A DNA stretch of 64,000 nt from Peromyscus leucopus (GCF_004664715.2 NC_051086.1:72319486-72383485); one strand, 5' to 3'. Shown: positions 10,860 to 21,455, numbered from the stretch's first letter. Notes: a model not told the origin generated them from the sequence alone. Translations and numbers: made by a program.

Positions 10860-11650
10860 GTCGGCCGTTGTCCAGTCTCACCCCCGGAAGCGTTTTCCTC
10901 CACAGCACTCCCTGTGTTCACCACCTGCTTTCCTCCCTTGCGATGCCCCATTTTACTCTGATAGATTCTGTCTTCACTGAGCTCAGCGCATTCTGAATTC
11001 TTTCACAGAACGCCCAGGGCTGGAAGCCCTGGGGAGTCCAGAGCAGTACCCTGCTAACAGTAGGACTCCCAGAAGCCTGTTCTACTTAACTTCCTGGTGG
11101 TTAAGAGTCTGCCTGGGTAACCTTTGAGCCAGGCTCCTGTGCCCTGAGTGATGGACAATGGGTACGGTGTCTGCCAGGAGGTTTCATCTGTATCCAACAG
11201 GCCGGGCTTAGCTACTGGCGACTCATCTGGGACGGGCATGGAGACGAGAAACTCGATCTCCATCATAACGCTGTGACAGAGACGGAGGGGACGCAGCTGA
11301 CTGGTTGCCACTGAATCAGCAGAAACAAGGACCTGAGAGAAAAAGCCAGGCTTTGTGTAGAGCACAATTTACGAGCCTTGTCTCCTGTCCTCAGAAGAGG
11401 CAGCCAACCTTGCCGGCTCCCTTGCCTGGAGACAACTGCTGGCCAAGGGCGTCCCGGGGGCCCACCAAGCCCATGCTTGACCTCTCCGGTTTAAAAATTG
11501 AGAGGACATAGAAAGATTAGCTTGGAAATGTGCCTGGAGGTCGTCCAGACAGTGGCTTCTAGACCTTCCGTTTTGCAGCCTGTATCATTCATAAACGTCT
11601 GGGAAGACTTTCAAGGTTCACAAGGCTTTATTTTGCTAAGTTTGCATAAC
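10860..11650. other. Unique intergenic sequence
   Basis: 0.8 kb of medium-GC sequence with no repeat, exon or promoter that I can support. Confidence 0.45.
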
Positions 11651-11651
11651 T

Positions 11652-11735
11652 TCCTGGGTGGGTGAAGTAGCTCAGTATGGCGTTTGCCTGGCGTGTGTGA
11701 GGCCCTGGGTTCATCCCCACCATAACAAAAAGGAA
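11652..11735 (+). mobile_element. ID-type SINE
   Basis: 'gtgaagtagctcagtatggc' and 'gaggccctgggttcatcccc', the tRNA-Ala-derived ID pattern, with a short A-rich tail. Confidence 0.75.
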
Positions 11736-11764
11736 ATAATAGTAAAGGGCAACATTTAAAATTG

Positions 11765-11912
11765 GGCGTGTGTTCATAACACGGATGTGTGGAGGTCAGA
11801 AGACAACTGGCATTTGCTTCTCTCCTGCCACCGTGGGTCTAGGAGAGCCACCTGAAGTCCCAGGCTTGCCTGGCAAGCACCCCTCCCCACTGAGCCATCC
11901 TGCTCGTCAAAA
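11765..11912 (-). mobile_element. B3 SINE, antisense
   Basis: 'gtgtggaggtcagaagacaa' and 'cccactgagccatcctgctc'. Confidence 0.75.
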
Positions 11913-11934
11913 AGTTAACTTTTCCTTCGTCTGT

Positions 11935-12070
11935 CTATTTGTTTGAGAGTCTTACTATAATAGCCCTGGATCTCGATAAATACAACAGGTTGGCCTTAAA
12001 CTTGTGGCAATCCTCCTGCCTCAGACTCCCAAGTGCTGGGGATTATAGGCATGCACCGCAATGCCCAAGT
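11935..12070 (-). mobile_element. B1/B4 SINE, antisense, diverged
   Basis: 'aacaggttggccttaaactt' and 'caagtgctggggattatagg'. Confidence 0.7.
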
Positions 12071-12089
12071 AAAAGGTAGATTTAAAAAC

Positions 12090-12212
12090 TTAGGAGGCAG
12101 AGGCAAACAGATCTCTGTGAGTTGGAGGCCAGCCTCCTCTACAGAGAGAGTTCCAGGACAGCCAGAGCCACACAGAGAGAAACCCCCATCTTGAAATTAA
12201 AAAAAAAAAAAA
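12090..12212 (+). mobile_element. B1 SINE, 5'-truncated
   Basis: Starts at 'taggaggcagaggcaaacag' and ends with 'agagaaacccc' and a poly-A run. Confidence 0.88.
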
Positions 12213-12495
12213 TTATTTGATTAAGTTGAAGAACTGAGACAGTAGAATGTCAGATAAAAGGAAAACTACCTATAATTAGTAAAGCAGGTTTATTTTTAAA
12301 AGTCACTTCACTGATTTCCCTGTCTTCCTTCCTGTAGTGAAAACACACCCATCACTGTGAAGACTTCATCCTGTACCAGGAATAATCTTAGGGCCCACAC
12401 TAGAATCCATTTCCCATTGAGTGCTAGAGTTCTCTGGAATCCAGCTCCGAGATCTTTGTTTGTTTCTTTGTTTTGTTTTTTTGTTTGTTTGTTTT

Positions 12496-12497
<2 letters not shown>

Positions 12498-12538
<41 letters not shown>

Positions 12539-12668
12539 AGGCAGGATTTCTCTGTGTAGCCCTGGCTGTCCCGGAATTCTGTAGACCAGGCTGGCCTTGA
12601 ACTCAAGAGATCTGCCTGCCTCTGCCTCCCAAGTGCTGGGATTAAAGATGTGCACCGCCACAATCTGG
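12498..12668 (-). mobile_element. B1 SINE, antisense, 40-nt T-run
   Basis: A T-run at 12498-12537 is the reverse of the A-tail; the body runs to 'gatgtgcaccgccacaatct'. Confidence 0.95.
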
Positions 12669-12669
12669 C

Positions 12670-13084
12670 CACTTCCAGGATCTTAACGCCAGGCATAGGC
12701 AGGTTCGGGCCCAGCCTCCCTGACTGTTGATTTTTGGGAGTTCCTTGCCCTCTCTGGGTCTCAAGTGCCTTCTCTACAAATGAATTCGAGTCTGAGTATT
12801 TTCTCTTTCCAAGAGAATTGTCACAAAAAGATAAAAGACTCTGCGGTGTGCAGTAGAGCCTGTCTTGCCGTTTCCAAGCCCTCTGGGGTGGAAGGCCTTT
12901 CTCCAGTCAAACATTCCATTTTCCTGGCATTTCAGTTGGTAAAAGAGTCTTTCCTAGATCCAGCTCAGTGCACTCACTACGTCAGATGCGCACTGTAGGG
13001 TCTCTTGAAGCAAAACTCAATTTCCTGTCCTGTGAGCGTCCCGAGTGCTGGGACTTCGCGACACTAAACCCAGCATGCTCACCT
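12670..13084. other. Unique intergenic sequence
   Basis: I see nothing to annotate. Confidence 0.4.
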
Positions 13085-13250
13085 TTTTGTTTGTTTGTTT
13101 GTTGTTGTTTTATTGTTGTTGTTGAGACAGGGTCACACTATGCAGTCTTGGCTGAAAGTTACTGTGAGAACCAGGCTGGCCTCAAATGTATAGGGGATCT
13201 GCTTTCCTCTGCCTCCTGAATGCTGAGATTAAAGAGACGTGCCTAGCTGC
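13085..13250 (-). mobile_element. Diverged B1 SINE, antisense
   Basis: 'gagacagggtcacactatgc' and 'gaatgctgagattaaagaga'. It is followed by a short (CTGT)n at 13254-13275. Confidence 0.75.
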
Positions 13251-13279
13251 ATTTGTCTGTCTGTCTGTCTGTCTGTTTG

Positions 13280-13405
13280 CGACCGGATCTTATGTAGCTC
13301 AAGCTACTCTTATGTAGCTGAGGATGACTTTGAACTCCTGGCCCTCCCTGCCCCCCACCCCAAATGCTGGGATTGAGGATATATGTCACCATGCCTGGCT
13401 TATCC
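13280..13405 (-). mobile_element. Old B1-type SINE, antisense
   Basis: 'gatgactttgaactcctggc' and 'caaatgctgggattgaggat'. Confidence 0.65.
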
Positions 13406-13539
13406 TGCCCAGTCTAAGGCTTGTTCAATAACAACAGGCAGGGGCACAAGGAGGCAGTCCCAAACACACAAGCCCATTTCTAGTCCTTATCACTTTCCCA
13501 TACCATTGGCCAAAGCAAGTCTCGAGGCCGCCCTAGTTA

Positions 13540-13915
13540 GTTTTTATTGTCAACTTGATACAACCTAGGAAGAGGAAAACTCCATCAAAAAATGTTGCCC
13601 CAATTAGATTAGCCTGTGGCCACGTCCGGTAGGAACTGTCTTGGTTGATGATTGACAGAACAGGGCTGAGCCCACTACGGGCAGCGCCATCTCTAGGCAG
13701 GAGAGCCTAGGCTGCATAAGAGAGCTAGCTGAGTGAGTCCGAGAGCAAGCTAGCAAGCAATGATCCTCCATGGTTCCTGTCTCCAGGTTCCCGCCGGAAG
13801 TCCCTCAAAGATGGGCCGTGACCTGGGAATATGGAAGTTGAAGTAAACCCATTTCTCCATGAATTACTTCTGGCCACGGGGTTTACCACAGTAACAGAAA
13901 GGCAAAGTAAAACAA
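13540..13915 (+). mobile_element. ORR1-type MaLR LTR
   Basis: 'tttattgtcaacttgataca', 'gaacagggctgagcccacta' and 'gaagtaaacccatttctcca' follow the ORR1 plan in sense orientation. Confidence 0.6.
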
Positions 13916-14076
13916 AGGCCAAGCCCCGAGCCAAAGGCCATAGTCAGAGAATACATGTCTCATGTGGCCCATAGCGGGTGGTATCCTTGAGCTCTTGGTC
14001 TTCCTACCTCTAATTATGTGCACTGAAATTACAGGTGACCGTCACCAGGCCTTCCTAAGCTCTTTTTTCAATGGAG

Positions 14077-14101
14077 AAAAAAAAAAAAAAAAAAAAAAAA
14101 A
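14077..14101. repeat. Poly(A) run
   Basis: 25 consecutive A's with no recognisable SINE body upstream. Confidence 0.9.
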
Positions 14102-14980
14102 CCAGGAGGGAGGGAAGCTCAGGCTGCCCTGTTCACCCTCTTCACGGCACTCTGCCCTCCACCCTCAGACAGGCTAGCAGTTGCCAGCTGGTGGCTTGTG
14201 ATGGGAACAGAGCTGGGAGAAGGCTCTCCATCTTGTCCTGGTTCATGGCCTTGGCCTTCATCGCCTGACCACTGTGGATGAGGATTTGCTCCTGGGACTC
14301 GCTCATCCTGCTGATTCACCTCTGAGGAATTCACACTTTGGGAGTGCATGCCCACTGGCCAGGCAGCTGACCAGATGCATGCCAGGTGGCTCAGGATCAA
14401 AAGCATGCCACCCATATTTCACTAGGGGTGTGATTGACAAGGGTCACCACGGAGGCACTTCAGACAAATGGAGGCCAGGGACACAGACTGCTGCCTGGGA
14501 GGCTGGCAGAACGGTGCGACCTGCCAAAAGCCCCCTTCCTGTCTCCTCTGCCAAATTCTTTCTCCTCCCATGCACTCTTGCAGTCAGACTTCGCCTTCAT
14601 TATCCTTCTTTACCAAGAACCAAGAAGAAGTCTCTATCCCCAGAGCATGCGAACCTTTGAAAACAAACAGCTCTGTCCCTCAGTGGCCACAGGCTGACCC
14701 CAGACTTCCCGTTCTCTCGCCTCGGCCTCCTAAGGGCTCAGATTACAGGCATCATCATATCCAGCTTGACTTAGACTCTTGTAATCTCAGTTTCTTCAGC
14801 TGATGAATGGGCTTGGAAAAGCCTCTTTCCCAAGCCGTGGTGAGTGCTGGTTGAGATGACCCTTGCTGCCTCTGACTGTGACAGACTCATCCAACAGCGG
14901 CACCCGGAACATTCTACAGCCAGCGGAGCACAGAGGGTTAAGGATTCAGAACTGAACCTCTCTTTCCAACAGAGGAGAAA
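14102..14980. other. Largely unique intergenic sequence
   Basis: A reverse B4/B1 scrap lies at 14700-14780 (tcggcctcctaagggctcag). Otherwise I see nothing. Confidence 0.45.
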
Positions 14981-14984
14981 ATAA

Positions 14985-15265
14985 TGCCACTTCCGGGGCA
15001 CTTGAAGGACAGATTGCTGGGGATTGGGCTGCAATCGGGCCTCGGAGAGAGAGAAGTGATTGCTGCCCTCATTAATATTACTGCTGGCAGAGGCTGCGTG
15101 GGACTCAATCAGGTAATTGAGGTCCCAAATTTCGTTTCTATCCAGATGCCAAGATTAATCGAAGTGACTTCTTCAAATGAAGTCTTCGGAGCTTTCGGTA
15201 TAAGCACGGCGTCCTCTGGAGTTGACGTTCACATTTCAGACCTAAGCCATGGGGAAGCGAAGGCC
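14985..15265. promoter_or_regulatory. Candidate conserved enhancer, homeodomain-core rich
   Basis: This is a repeat-free block with clustered TAAT/ATTA cores (cattaatatta near 15070, aggtaattgag near 15111, gattaatcg near 15153). Its balanced composition looks constrained. No reading frame convinces. Confidence 0.3.
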
Positions 15266-15269
15266 TATT

Positions 15270-15998
15270 GTCTGGCTTAGCTAGTGTAAATGTTGGGACA
15301 GTCAAGGTCAGGGGATCTCTGTGTGGTCGTCAGCTCTGGTGTGACTCCAGGAACGATTCAACCGTGTGAACCCCTGGACATCCACTCTGAGAAGGTGTCA
15401 CCAGTCAGGACCACAGTGACGATGGAGGCGATTCACTTTGGTCACTATGGAAATAGCAATAAAAACCAACCACAATCCATACTAATCATCTAGTAATACT
15501 TCCTGGTGGTGATTAGGGCAGGACACCGATGTCACCCAGGATAAATTGTGACTAACATTTTATCACCCACAGTGCCTAAGGCATCTTTTTCGTCCCTTCC
15601 ACTTGTGTGCCTTACAGCTGGGAACAGTAAACCAAGTGCTTTGCTAAGTACTAGGGGTCACTACTGAAAGACCAAGCATGAGGAAATGGTTGTAAAACCC
15701 CTGGATTTATAATCAGGTGTACTCCACTTGTGTCCAGTGGCTAAATCTAGGGTGTTAGAGAACTGGTGTTACAGAACTGAACTCTTGAATTGTGGGGGCT
15801 GAGTAATTCTGAATAGTTGGCATCAGAATTGAACTTGATTGTTGGATACTTCTCTGGTGTTACAGAACTGGAGAAGGGACTTGTAAGTTCTCTCAGTATT
15901 TCAACATAGAGATGCTATAAATACACTGTTAAATTTTCCTCTTAGTATGTTTGTACTTTTGTGACACCACTGTAACTTATATGGCTTTTGGAAAAAAA

Positions 15999-16000
<2 letters not shown>
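15270..16000. other. Unassigned intergenic sequence
   Basis: A direct repeat tggtgttacagaactg occurs at 15764-15779 and 15855-15870 and may mark an old LTR. No gene. Confidence 0.4.
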
Positions 16001-16001
<1 letters not shown>

Positions 16002-16049
<48 letters not shown>

Positions 16050-16205
16050 ATGCATAGATGCCTTTGGAGGCCAGAAGAGGCATCTGATCCCCTGGAACTG
16101 AAATTGCAGGCAGTTGTGAGCTGCCTAATATGGCTCCTAAGAACCAAACCCGGGTCCTCTGTAAGAGCAGACTGTGATCTTAAACACCGAGCCATCTCTC
16201 CAGTT
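16002..16205 (-). mobile_element. B2 SINE, antisense, with (TG)n at its tail end
   Basis: (TG)22 at 16002-16045, then 'aggccagaagaggcatctga' and 'gagccatctctccagtt'. Confidence 0.88.
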
Positions 16206-16639
16206 CCTGCAGTTTTTAATCCTGTTCTTGGATTCCATGTATGTTTCAAACCATCAGTGGATAAGGACTACCTTACTTCTTGCCCAATAACTATGAGCTT
16301 TAATTTTTTTTTATTTTATTATTTGTTTATTTGCCTTATACCGTGAGACTCTCTAGTGCAGCGTTAAGTCACAGTGATAAGAACAGATACACACACCTTG
16401 GTCTAATAAATAAATCAGAATTGGCTAAAGTTATCAGAAAAGTACTGGGTATTAGAAAAGAAACCCCATGCATTTTCAGAGGGGAAGATGCTCCACCAAC
16501 CCCATTTTTCCCCATGGAAAAATCAATTGGAAAAAAAAAAAAAACAAAAAACCACACCACACTCCTACAGGACACAATCGCTGAACAACCCAGGAGTGGA
16601 AGGGACCCAAGTAGACCGTCCTAAGAACAATGGTTCACT
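16206..16639. other. Unassigned AT-rich sequence
   Basis: No recognisable element; an A-run lies near 16531-16555. Confidence 0.4.
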
Positions 16640-16780
16640 GTGCCGGCAGGAGGATGAAGTGGGTGAAGGGACCTCACACAAGCCTGGAGAGGACCAGTTC
16701 CACACAGTTGTCCTCTGACCACCAGATGTGCATGCTATGACACATGTGCCCACAGGCATACACCATACACCTGTGTACAT

Positions 16781-16818
<38 letters not shown>
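16640..16818 (+). mobile_element. B3 SINE fragment ending in (CA)n
   Basis: 'cacagttgtcctctgaccac' and 'acatgtgcccacaggcatac', then (CA)18 at 16782-16818. Confidence 0.7.
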
Positions 16819-16820
<2 letters not shown>

Positions 16821-16925
16821 CACTGATTAAATAATTTAAAAAGTATCAGTTTGCTACCTAATACTTGCTGGCAAAGGAATAAACTCTTGTTGAGATCAGG
16901 ACCCAGACAAGGGGTTCATGCACCA

Positions 16926-17350
16926 TCTGTGGTGGTTTGAATGAGAATAACACCCCCACCTGCACCCTCACACATACCCCCAAGCCCCCAAACACCCACA
17001 CACACCTACACACCCACACATACCCACACATACCTACACACATCCCACAGACTCATATATTCCAATACTTGGTTCCTAGTTGGTGGAACTGTTTGGGAAG
17101 GATTAGGCAGTGTGGCCTTATTGGAGGAGGTGTGTCATAGGAGTCGGGGGAACTTCAAGGTTTCAAAAGACAGTCTCAATGCTCTCACTCTCTGCAGAGT
17201 AAGATGGGAGCTCTCAGCTGTTCCTGCTGCCATGCCTTCACGCTGCCATCATGGACTCTGACCCTCTGAAACCATAAGCCCTAAGTAAACGCTTTCTTTC
17301 ATATGTTGACTTGGTGATAACATTACACAGTAATAGAAAACTAATACACC
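16926..17350 (+). mobile_element. MaLR LTR with internal ACAC-rich insertion
   Basis: 'gtggtggtttgaatgagaat' start, an ACCCACACA-rich stretch at 16955-17045, then 'gtggaactgtttgggaagga' and a 'gtaatagaaaactaatacac' end. Confidence 0.7.
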
Positions 17351-17374
17351 ATTTTCGCTCAATTAGAAGTTCTG

Positions 17375-17869
17375 GTTAAAGTTAAGACCTTTTTATTTAG
17401 ACAAAAAGGGAGAAATGTTGTAGAATATTATTTTAAGATGTGTTACATTTGCTTATGCTGTGGAATATTTGTTTAATGATGAAAAGATGTATTGCGTTCT
17501 TTTATGTTGCATTTGTTTAACTCTGTGAAGCTGTGTTACTTTACTTGTCTAAAACACCTGATGGTCTAATAAAGAACTGAATGGCCAATAGCAAGGCAGG
17601 AGAAAGAATCTTCAGGGCTGGCAGGCAGAGAATAAATAAAGGAGAAATCTGGGAGGAAAAGAAGGAGTAAGAGAACAAGAGGTGGATGCTAGGGGCCAGC
17701 CCCCCAGCCACACAGCTAGCCACGGAGTAAGAGTGAAAGTGAGATATACAGAAGTAAAAAAAGGAAAAAATCCCAGAGGTTAAAGTTAAGAGGTTAAAGT
17801 TAAGAAAAGCTGGCAAGAAACAAGTCAACCTAAAGGCCAAGCATTTATAATTAAGAAAAAAAAAAAAAA
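17375..17869 (+). mobile_element. L1-mobilised copy of an endogenous retrovirus 3' end (PPT plus LTR plus poly-A)
   Basis: A polypurine tract (17403-17415) is followed by an LTR starting with TG at 17416, with 'ctaataaagaactgaatggc' inside. It ends in about 15 A's. The whole is flanked by agaagttctg at 17365-17374 and 17870-17879. No coding region of the virus is present. I associate this LTR family with cricetids. Confidence 0.7.
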
Positions 17870-17944
17870 AGAAGTTCTGAGGAGGGCAGAGTTGGGGGAA
17901 AGAGTGATGTAAGACTCTGCATGTATGGGTGATGTGATCTTATA

Positions 17945-18060
17945 TAGAGAAAAACCCTCAAGAAAAACTATGGATATACGTCAGTAGTAGAACACTTGCC
18001 TAGCAGTCATAAGGTTTTGAATTCAATCCCTAGCATCACCGTCATCACCACAACAAAAGA
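17945..18060 (+). mobile_element. ID-type SINE, diverged
   Basis: 'cagtagtagaacacttgcct' and 'gaattcaatccctagcatca'. Confidence 0.65.
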
Positions 18061-18157
18061 AAGCCTTGAAGAAAGACATCACAGACATATAAAACAAAAC
18101 CTTTCAGAGTTAACACATCAGTTCAGTGAACTTGCAGAATTGACACAGAGTTAGTCC

Positions 18158-18292
18158 TGGGGCTGGAGAGATGGCCGAGGTTAAGAGCACTGGATGCTCT
18201 TCCAGAGGACCTGATTTCGATTCCTCCCACCCACATGGTAGTTCACAGCCATCTGTGACTCCAGTTCCAGGGGATCTGATCTGATGTCTTCT
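18158..18292 (+). mobile_element. B2 SINE, 5' part, split by a B1
   Basis: 'ggggctggagagatggccga' head. It is interrupted after tctgatgtcttct (18280-18292), which is repeated at 18470-18482 beyond the B1. Confidence 0.92.
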
Positions 18293-18469
18293 TTTTTGTT
18301 TGTTTGTCTGTTTGTTTTTTGTTTTTTTCAAGACAAGGTTTCTCTATGTAGTTTTGGTGCCTGTCCTGGATCTCACTCTGTAGATCAGGCTGGCCTCAAA
18401 CTCACAGAGATCCGCCTGCCTCTGCCTCCAGAGTGCTGGGATTAAAGGCATGCGCCATCACCGCCTGGT
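18293..18469 (-). mobile_element. Cricetid-type B1 SINE inserted into a B2, antisense
   Basis: 'tagttttggtgcctgtcctg' marks the cricetid variant. A 13-bp target duplication from the host B2 flanks it. Confidence 0.95.
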
Positions 18470-18540
18470 TCTGATGTCTTCTGTTGGCTTCTACAGACAC
18501 CAGGCAGTGTTCTTAACTGCTGAGCCATCTCTCCAGCCCC
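18470..18540. mobile_element. Remainder of the B2, ending in an inverted B2 head
   Basis: The B2 middle region resumes, then at about 18507 it switches to the reverse complement of a B2 head (gctgagccatctctccagcc). Confidence 0.8.
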
Positions 18541-18631
18541 AAGGTAGCTAATTTTTTGGTTGGGTCAATATACTTCATTTTTTTTCTTTTCTTTGTTATA
18601 TTTTTAAGAACTCATTTCTCTTTGCTTTCTT

Positions 18632-18838
18632 CTTAGATTTATTGGTTTTTATTTTATGAGTCTGGGTGTTTCGCCTGCATGTGTGTATGTGTATTCCTGG
18701 TACCCATCAAGGCCAGAAGACAGCATCAGATCCCCTGGAACTGGAGTTATGAGCTGCCTGGTGAGTGTTGGGAATCAAACCTGGGTCCTGTGCAGGAGCA
18801 ACCAGTTCTCTCAACCACGGAACCATCTCTTCAGCTCC
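18632..18838 (-). mobile_element. B2 SINE, antisense
   Basis: 'gattcccctgg'-type middle with 'cagatcccctggaactggag' and an 'accatctcttcagctcc' head. Confidence 0.9.
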
Positions 18839-18844
18839 CAATAT

Positions 18845-18925
18845 TTTCTTTTGAAAAAATTGTTTATTTTTATTTTATGTGTATGAATTTTTGCCTGCCT
18901 GGGTGTATGTACACCACATAAGTGA
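18845..18925 (-). mobile_element. B2 tail fragment, antisense
   Basis: 'tttttattttatgtgtatga' and 'gcctgggtgtatgtacacca'. Confidence 0.6.
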
Positions 18926-18929
18926 AATG

Positions 18930-19560
18930 ACTCCCTGAAGGCAGAGATTTGGGCTCGAAACCTCTGGACCACAGGAGACTCTCACGGTGGCAAGGAAATA
19001 CTCATTATAGTGAGGTCTCCAAACACTGGGAAACCACGGAGGTGGCCAGCTGACCTGTGACCTCGGGAATTCAGCAACCTGAACTCCTGCCTCAACTTTT
19101 CAAGGGACAGGAACTGAAAAATAAAGAATTGGTGCCAACCCCCGGATAGCAGAAAGGCACCTGGACCCTCTCCTCTTCTGCACTTCCTATAAAATCCTAA
19201 GAGACGGGACTGGTGCCAGGGACCTGATGTGACCCAGGGAGACCAAGGCGATTACTGAAATGGGAGGCTCCACCCACTCAGAACGCTGGGAGCTGTGAAG
19301 AGACAAAGGAGCGAGCCATCTCCACAGAGCAAGGGCTTTTCCGGAGCTCTGGCCACAGAGCTTGGAATGCTCATCCCCGAGTGAGGAGGGGAAAAAAACC
19401 CACGAAGGCCCAGGCTGCACTCTGTCACCTGACCTGTCAGTCACCTTTTTCTCGGGCTTGGCTAACCCCGCTCTCGAATGCTCAGACACTTAACTCATCT
19501 CTTTCCTCTGCCGCCGTGAAAATGCATCTTGGGTGTTACAGCTTCAGCTAGATCGAAATT
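18930..19560. other. Unassigned sequence, LTR-like features
   Basis: It has 'ctataaaatcctaagagac' (TATA-like, 19189) and 'aaaaataaagaattggtg' (19118). Together they could be an old LTR, but I cannot place limits. Confidence 0.3.
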
Positions 19561-19679
19561 TCCACGGGCTAGAGAGGTAAGACAGTAAAGTGTCTGACAC
19601 AGAAACACGAGGACTTGAGTTTGGAATTCAGACCACCAGCACCCAGGTTTGGAAAAAAAAAAATAATGCTGGTGGATTA

Positions 19680-19885
19680 TTGGAGAGGTAGCTCAGGGGA
19701 TGAGCACAGACTGCTCTTACAGAGGACCCAGGTTCAGTTCCCTCTCTCCAAAATTGCAAGGCTCACCACCACCTATAATTCCAGCTCCAGGGGAATCTGA
19801 CACCACCTTCTGGTCTCCACAGGCAACTGCACCCATGTGCACACACCTCCACGTGGTTGCACACATATGTAATTTAAAATACATA
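19680..19885 (+). mobile_element. B2 SINE
   Basis: 'tggagaggtagctcagggga', 'aggacccaggttcagttccc' and an A-rich tail. Confidence 0.85.
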
Positions 19886-19887
19886 AA

Positions 19888-20155
19888 TAGAAGCTGGGTG
19901 TGGTTGTGTACATCTGTGGCAGAGACAGGTGGACCCTCAGAGCTCACTGGCCAGGCAGTTTAGTCAATCAGAGAGCCCTGAGTTCAACGAGAAACCATGA
20001 CTCAAAAGATAAGGTGCAAAGTGCCTGAAGAAGATACTTGATGTCAGTCAACACACACATGCACATATGTACCTACCATGGACACACACTTATTACATAC
20101 ACACAAAAATATAAATACAGGCATGCATACATACTCTAATCAATTAATTAAAATG
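19888..20155 (+). mobile_element. B4-type SINE
   Basis: 'agctgggtgtggttgtgtac' start, with 'aggtgcaaagtgcctgaaga' and an ACAC-rich end. Confidence 0.6.
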
Positions 20156-20165
20156 TAAAATCTCT

Positions 20166-20322
20166 CCAGGCAGTGGAGGTACATGACTTTAATCCCAGCA
20201 CTTAGGAGTCAAAGGCAGGAGAATCTCTGTGAGTTCGAGGCCAGCCTGGTCTACAGAGCGAGGTCCAGGACAGCCAGGGCTACACAGAGAAACTCTGTCT
20301 CAAAAAACAAAAACGAAATAAA
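20166..20322 (+). mobile_element. B1 SINE
   Basis: 'ggcagtggaggtacatgact' to 'gagaaactctgtctcaaaaa'. Flanks 'aaaatgtaaaatctc' at 20151-20165 and 20321-20335 form its target duplication. Confidence 0.94.
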
Positions 20323-20329
20323 ATGTAAA

Positions 20330-20960
20330 ATCTCCCAGTGGCTCGGTCTTGGGTTCTGCCGGTGACGTCATCTTTTCCAAACCTGGGTTTTGGTCTTCCC
20401 GCCGGGTGCAGTTTTCCTGCTATTTACTTATGTCTCTGATCTAAAGCGTCACTGTTCTGACTGGTCAGCTCCCTAGTCCTCTCAAGACCCAGCTGAGAGA
20501 TGAACTCAGCCCTTCTCTCTTCCCACAGCATTCGGGGCGCCTTTCTCCAACAGTCCACCCCTTTCTTGCCTTTCCCCCATCAGCCCTTAACAAGACAGCC
20601 TTTATTTAAATTGATCGGCCCTCCCGGGAGTCTTCCCTCCTCTGTAAATTAATGGGGCCGGGCAAGGTCACGATGTGGTCTACACCAGCCCACAGACCTA
20701 TTTAGAGCATGCAATATTTATTTTATTTAGGTGAGCACTGTAAGTTGGGAACGTCGACATTCAAGTCTTGAGAGCCTCTGCTCTGGGAAGCCAGGGGAGA
20801 TTGGTGGAAACGGCGCCTGGAGAAATGTAGTTTTCTTTGGGGGCATGTTAGGGCTTCCATCGTTCGGTTTTTGTTCGACTTTCCTTGTATGGTAAAGCAG
20901 CAGTGACAAACCTTGCCGTTTGTTTCTTCAGCAATGAATCACCAGATAAGATTCCATCAG
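20330..20960. other. Unique intergenic sequence
   Basis: A repeat-free 0.6 kb stretch with a perfect CRE (20363-20370) and an AT-rich block at 20700-20735 (agcatgcaatatttatttta). Confidence 0.45.
20363..20370. promoter_or_regulatory. Perfect palindromic CRE (TGACGTCA)
   Basis: An exact CREB/ATF octamer in the context ggTGACGTCAtc, in unique sequence just outside a B1. Function unknown. Confidence 0.35.
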
Positions 20961-20963
20961 CCG

Positions 20964-21145
20964 GAGCTGGAGAGATGGCTCAGTGGTTAAGAGCACTGGC
21001 TACTGCTCTTGTAGAGGACCTGAGTTCAGTTCCCAGAGCCTGTCTCCGGCAGCTCGCTGTAACTCCAGCTTTAGGGGATCTGTTGCCTCTGGCCTACCAT
21101 GGGCATCTGCCCACACTTGTGCACACACACACACACACACACAGT
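20964..21145 (+). mobile_element. B2 SINE with short (CA)n tail
   Basis: 'agctggagagatggctcagt' head; (CA)11 at 21122-21142. Confidence 0.93.
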
Positions 21146-21221
21146 TTTTTTTCATCAGCCTAGGGTAGAGGTGTGGCTCACTGTTAGAATGCTCATTTAT
21201 GCCAGGCTTACACACTGGGTA

Positions 21222-21310
21222 GCGAGGCCAGCCTGGTCTACACAGTGAGTTCCAGGACAGACTCCAGAGCTACACAGAGAAACCCTGTCTCTAAAAACCA
21301 AACCAAACAA
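21222..21310 (+). mobile_element. B1 SINE, 5'-truncated
   Basis: 'cgaggccagcctggtctaca' to 'aaaccctgtctctaaaaacc'. Confidence 0.88.
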
Positions 21311-21317
21311 ACAAACA

Positions 21318-21455
21318 TACTGGGTGGCACGTGCCTTTAATCCTAGTACTTGGGAAGCAGGGGCAGATGAAGCTCTTTGAGTTTGAGGCCAACCTGATCT
21401 ACAGAGTGAGTTCAAAGTCAACCAGAGATACATGAGACTCTGTCTTGAAAAATGC
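21318..21455 (+). mobile_element. Diverged B1 SINE
   Basis: 'ggtggcacgtgcctttaatc' to 'gactctgtcttgaaaaa'. Confidence 0.85.

Noticed and set aside
20964..21145. tRNA-like A and B boxes here and in the other B2/ID/B3 copies
   Set aside because: They belong to tRNA-derived SINEs; no copy keeps a full cloverleaf with acceptor stem.
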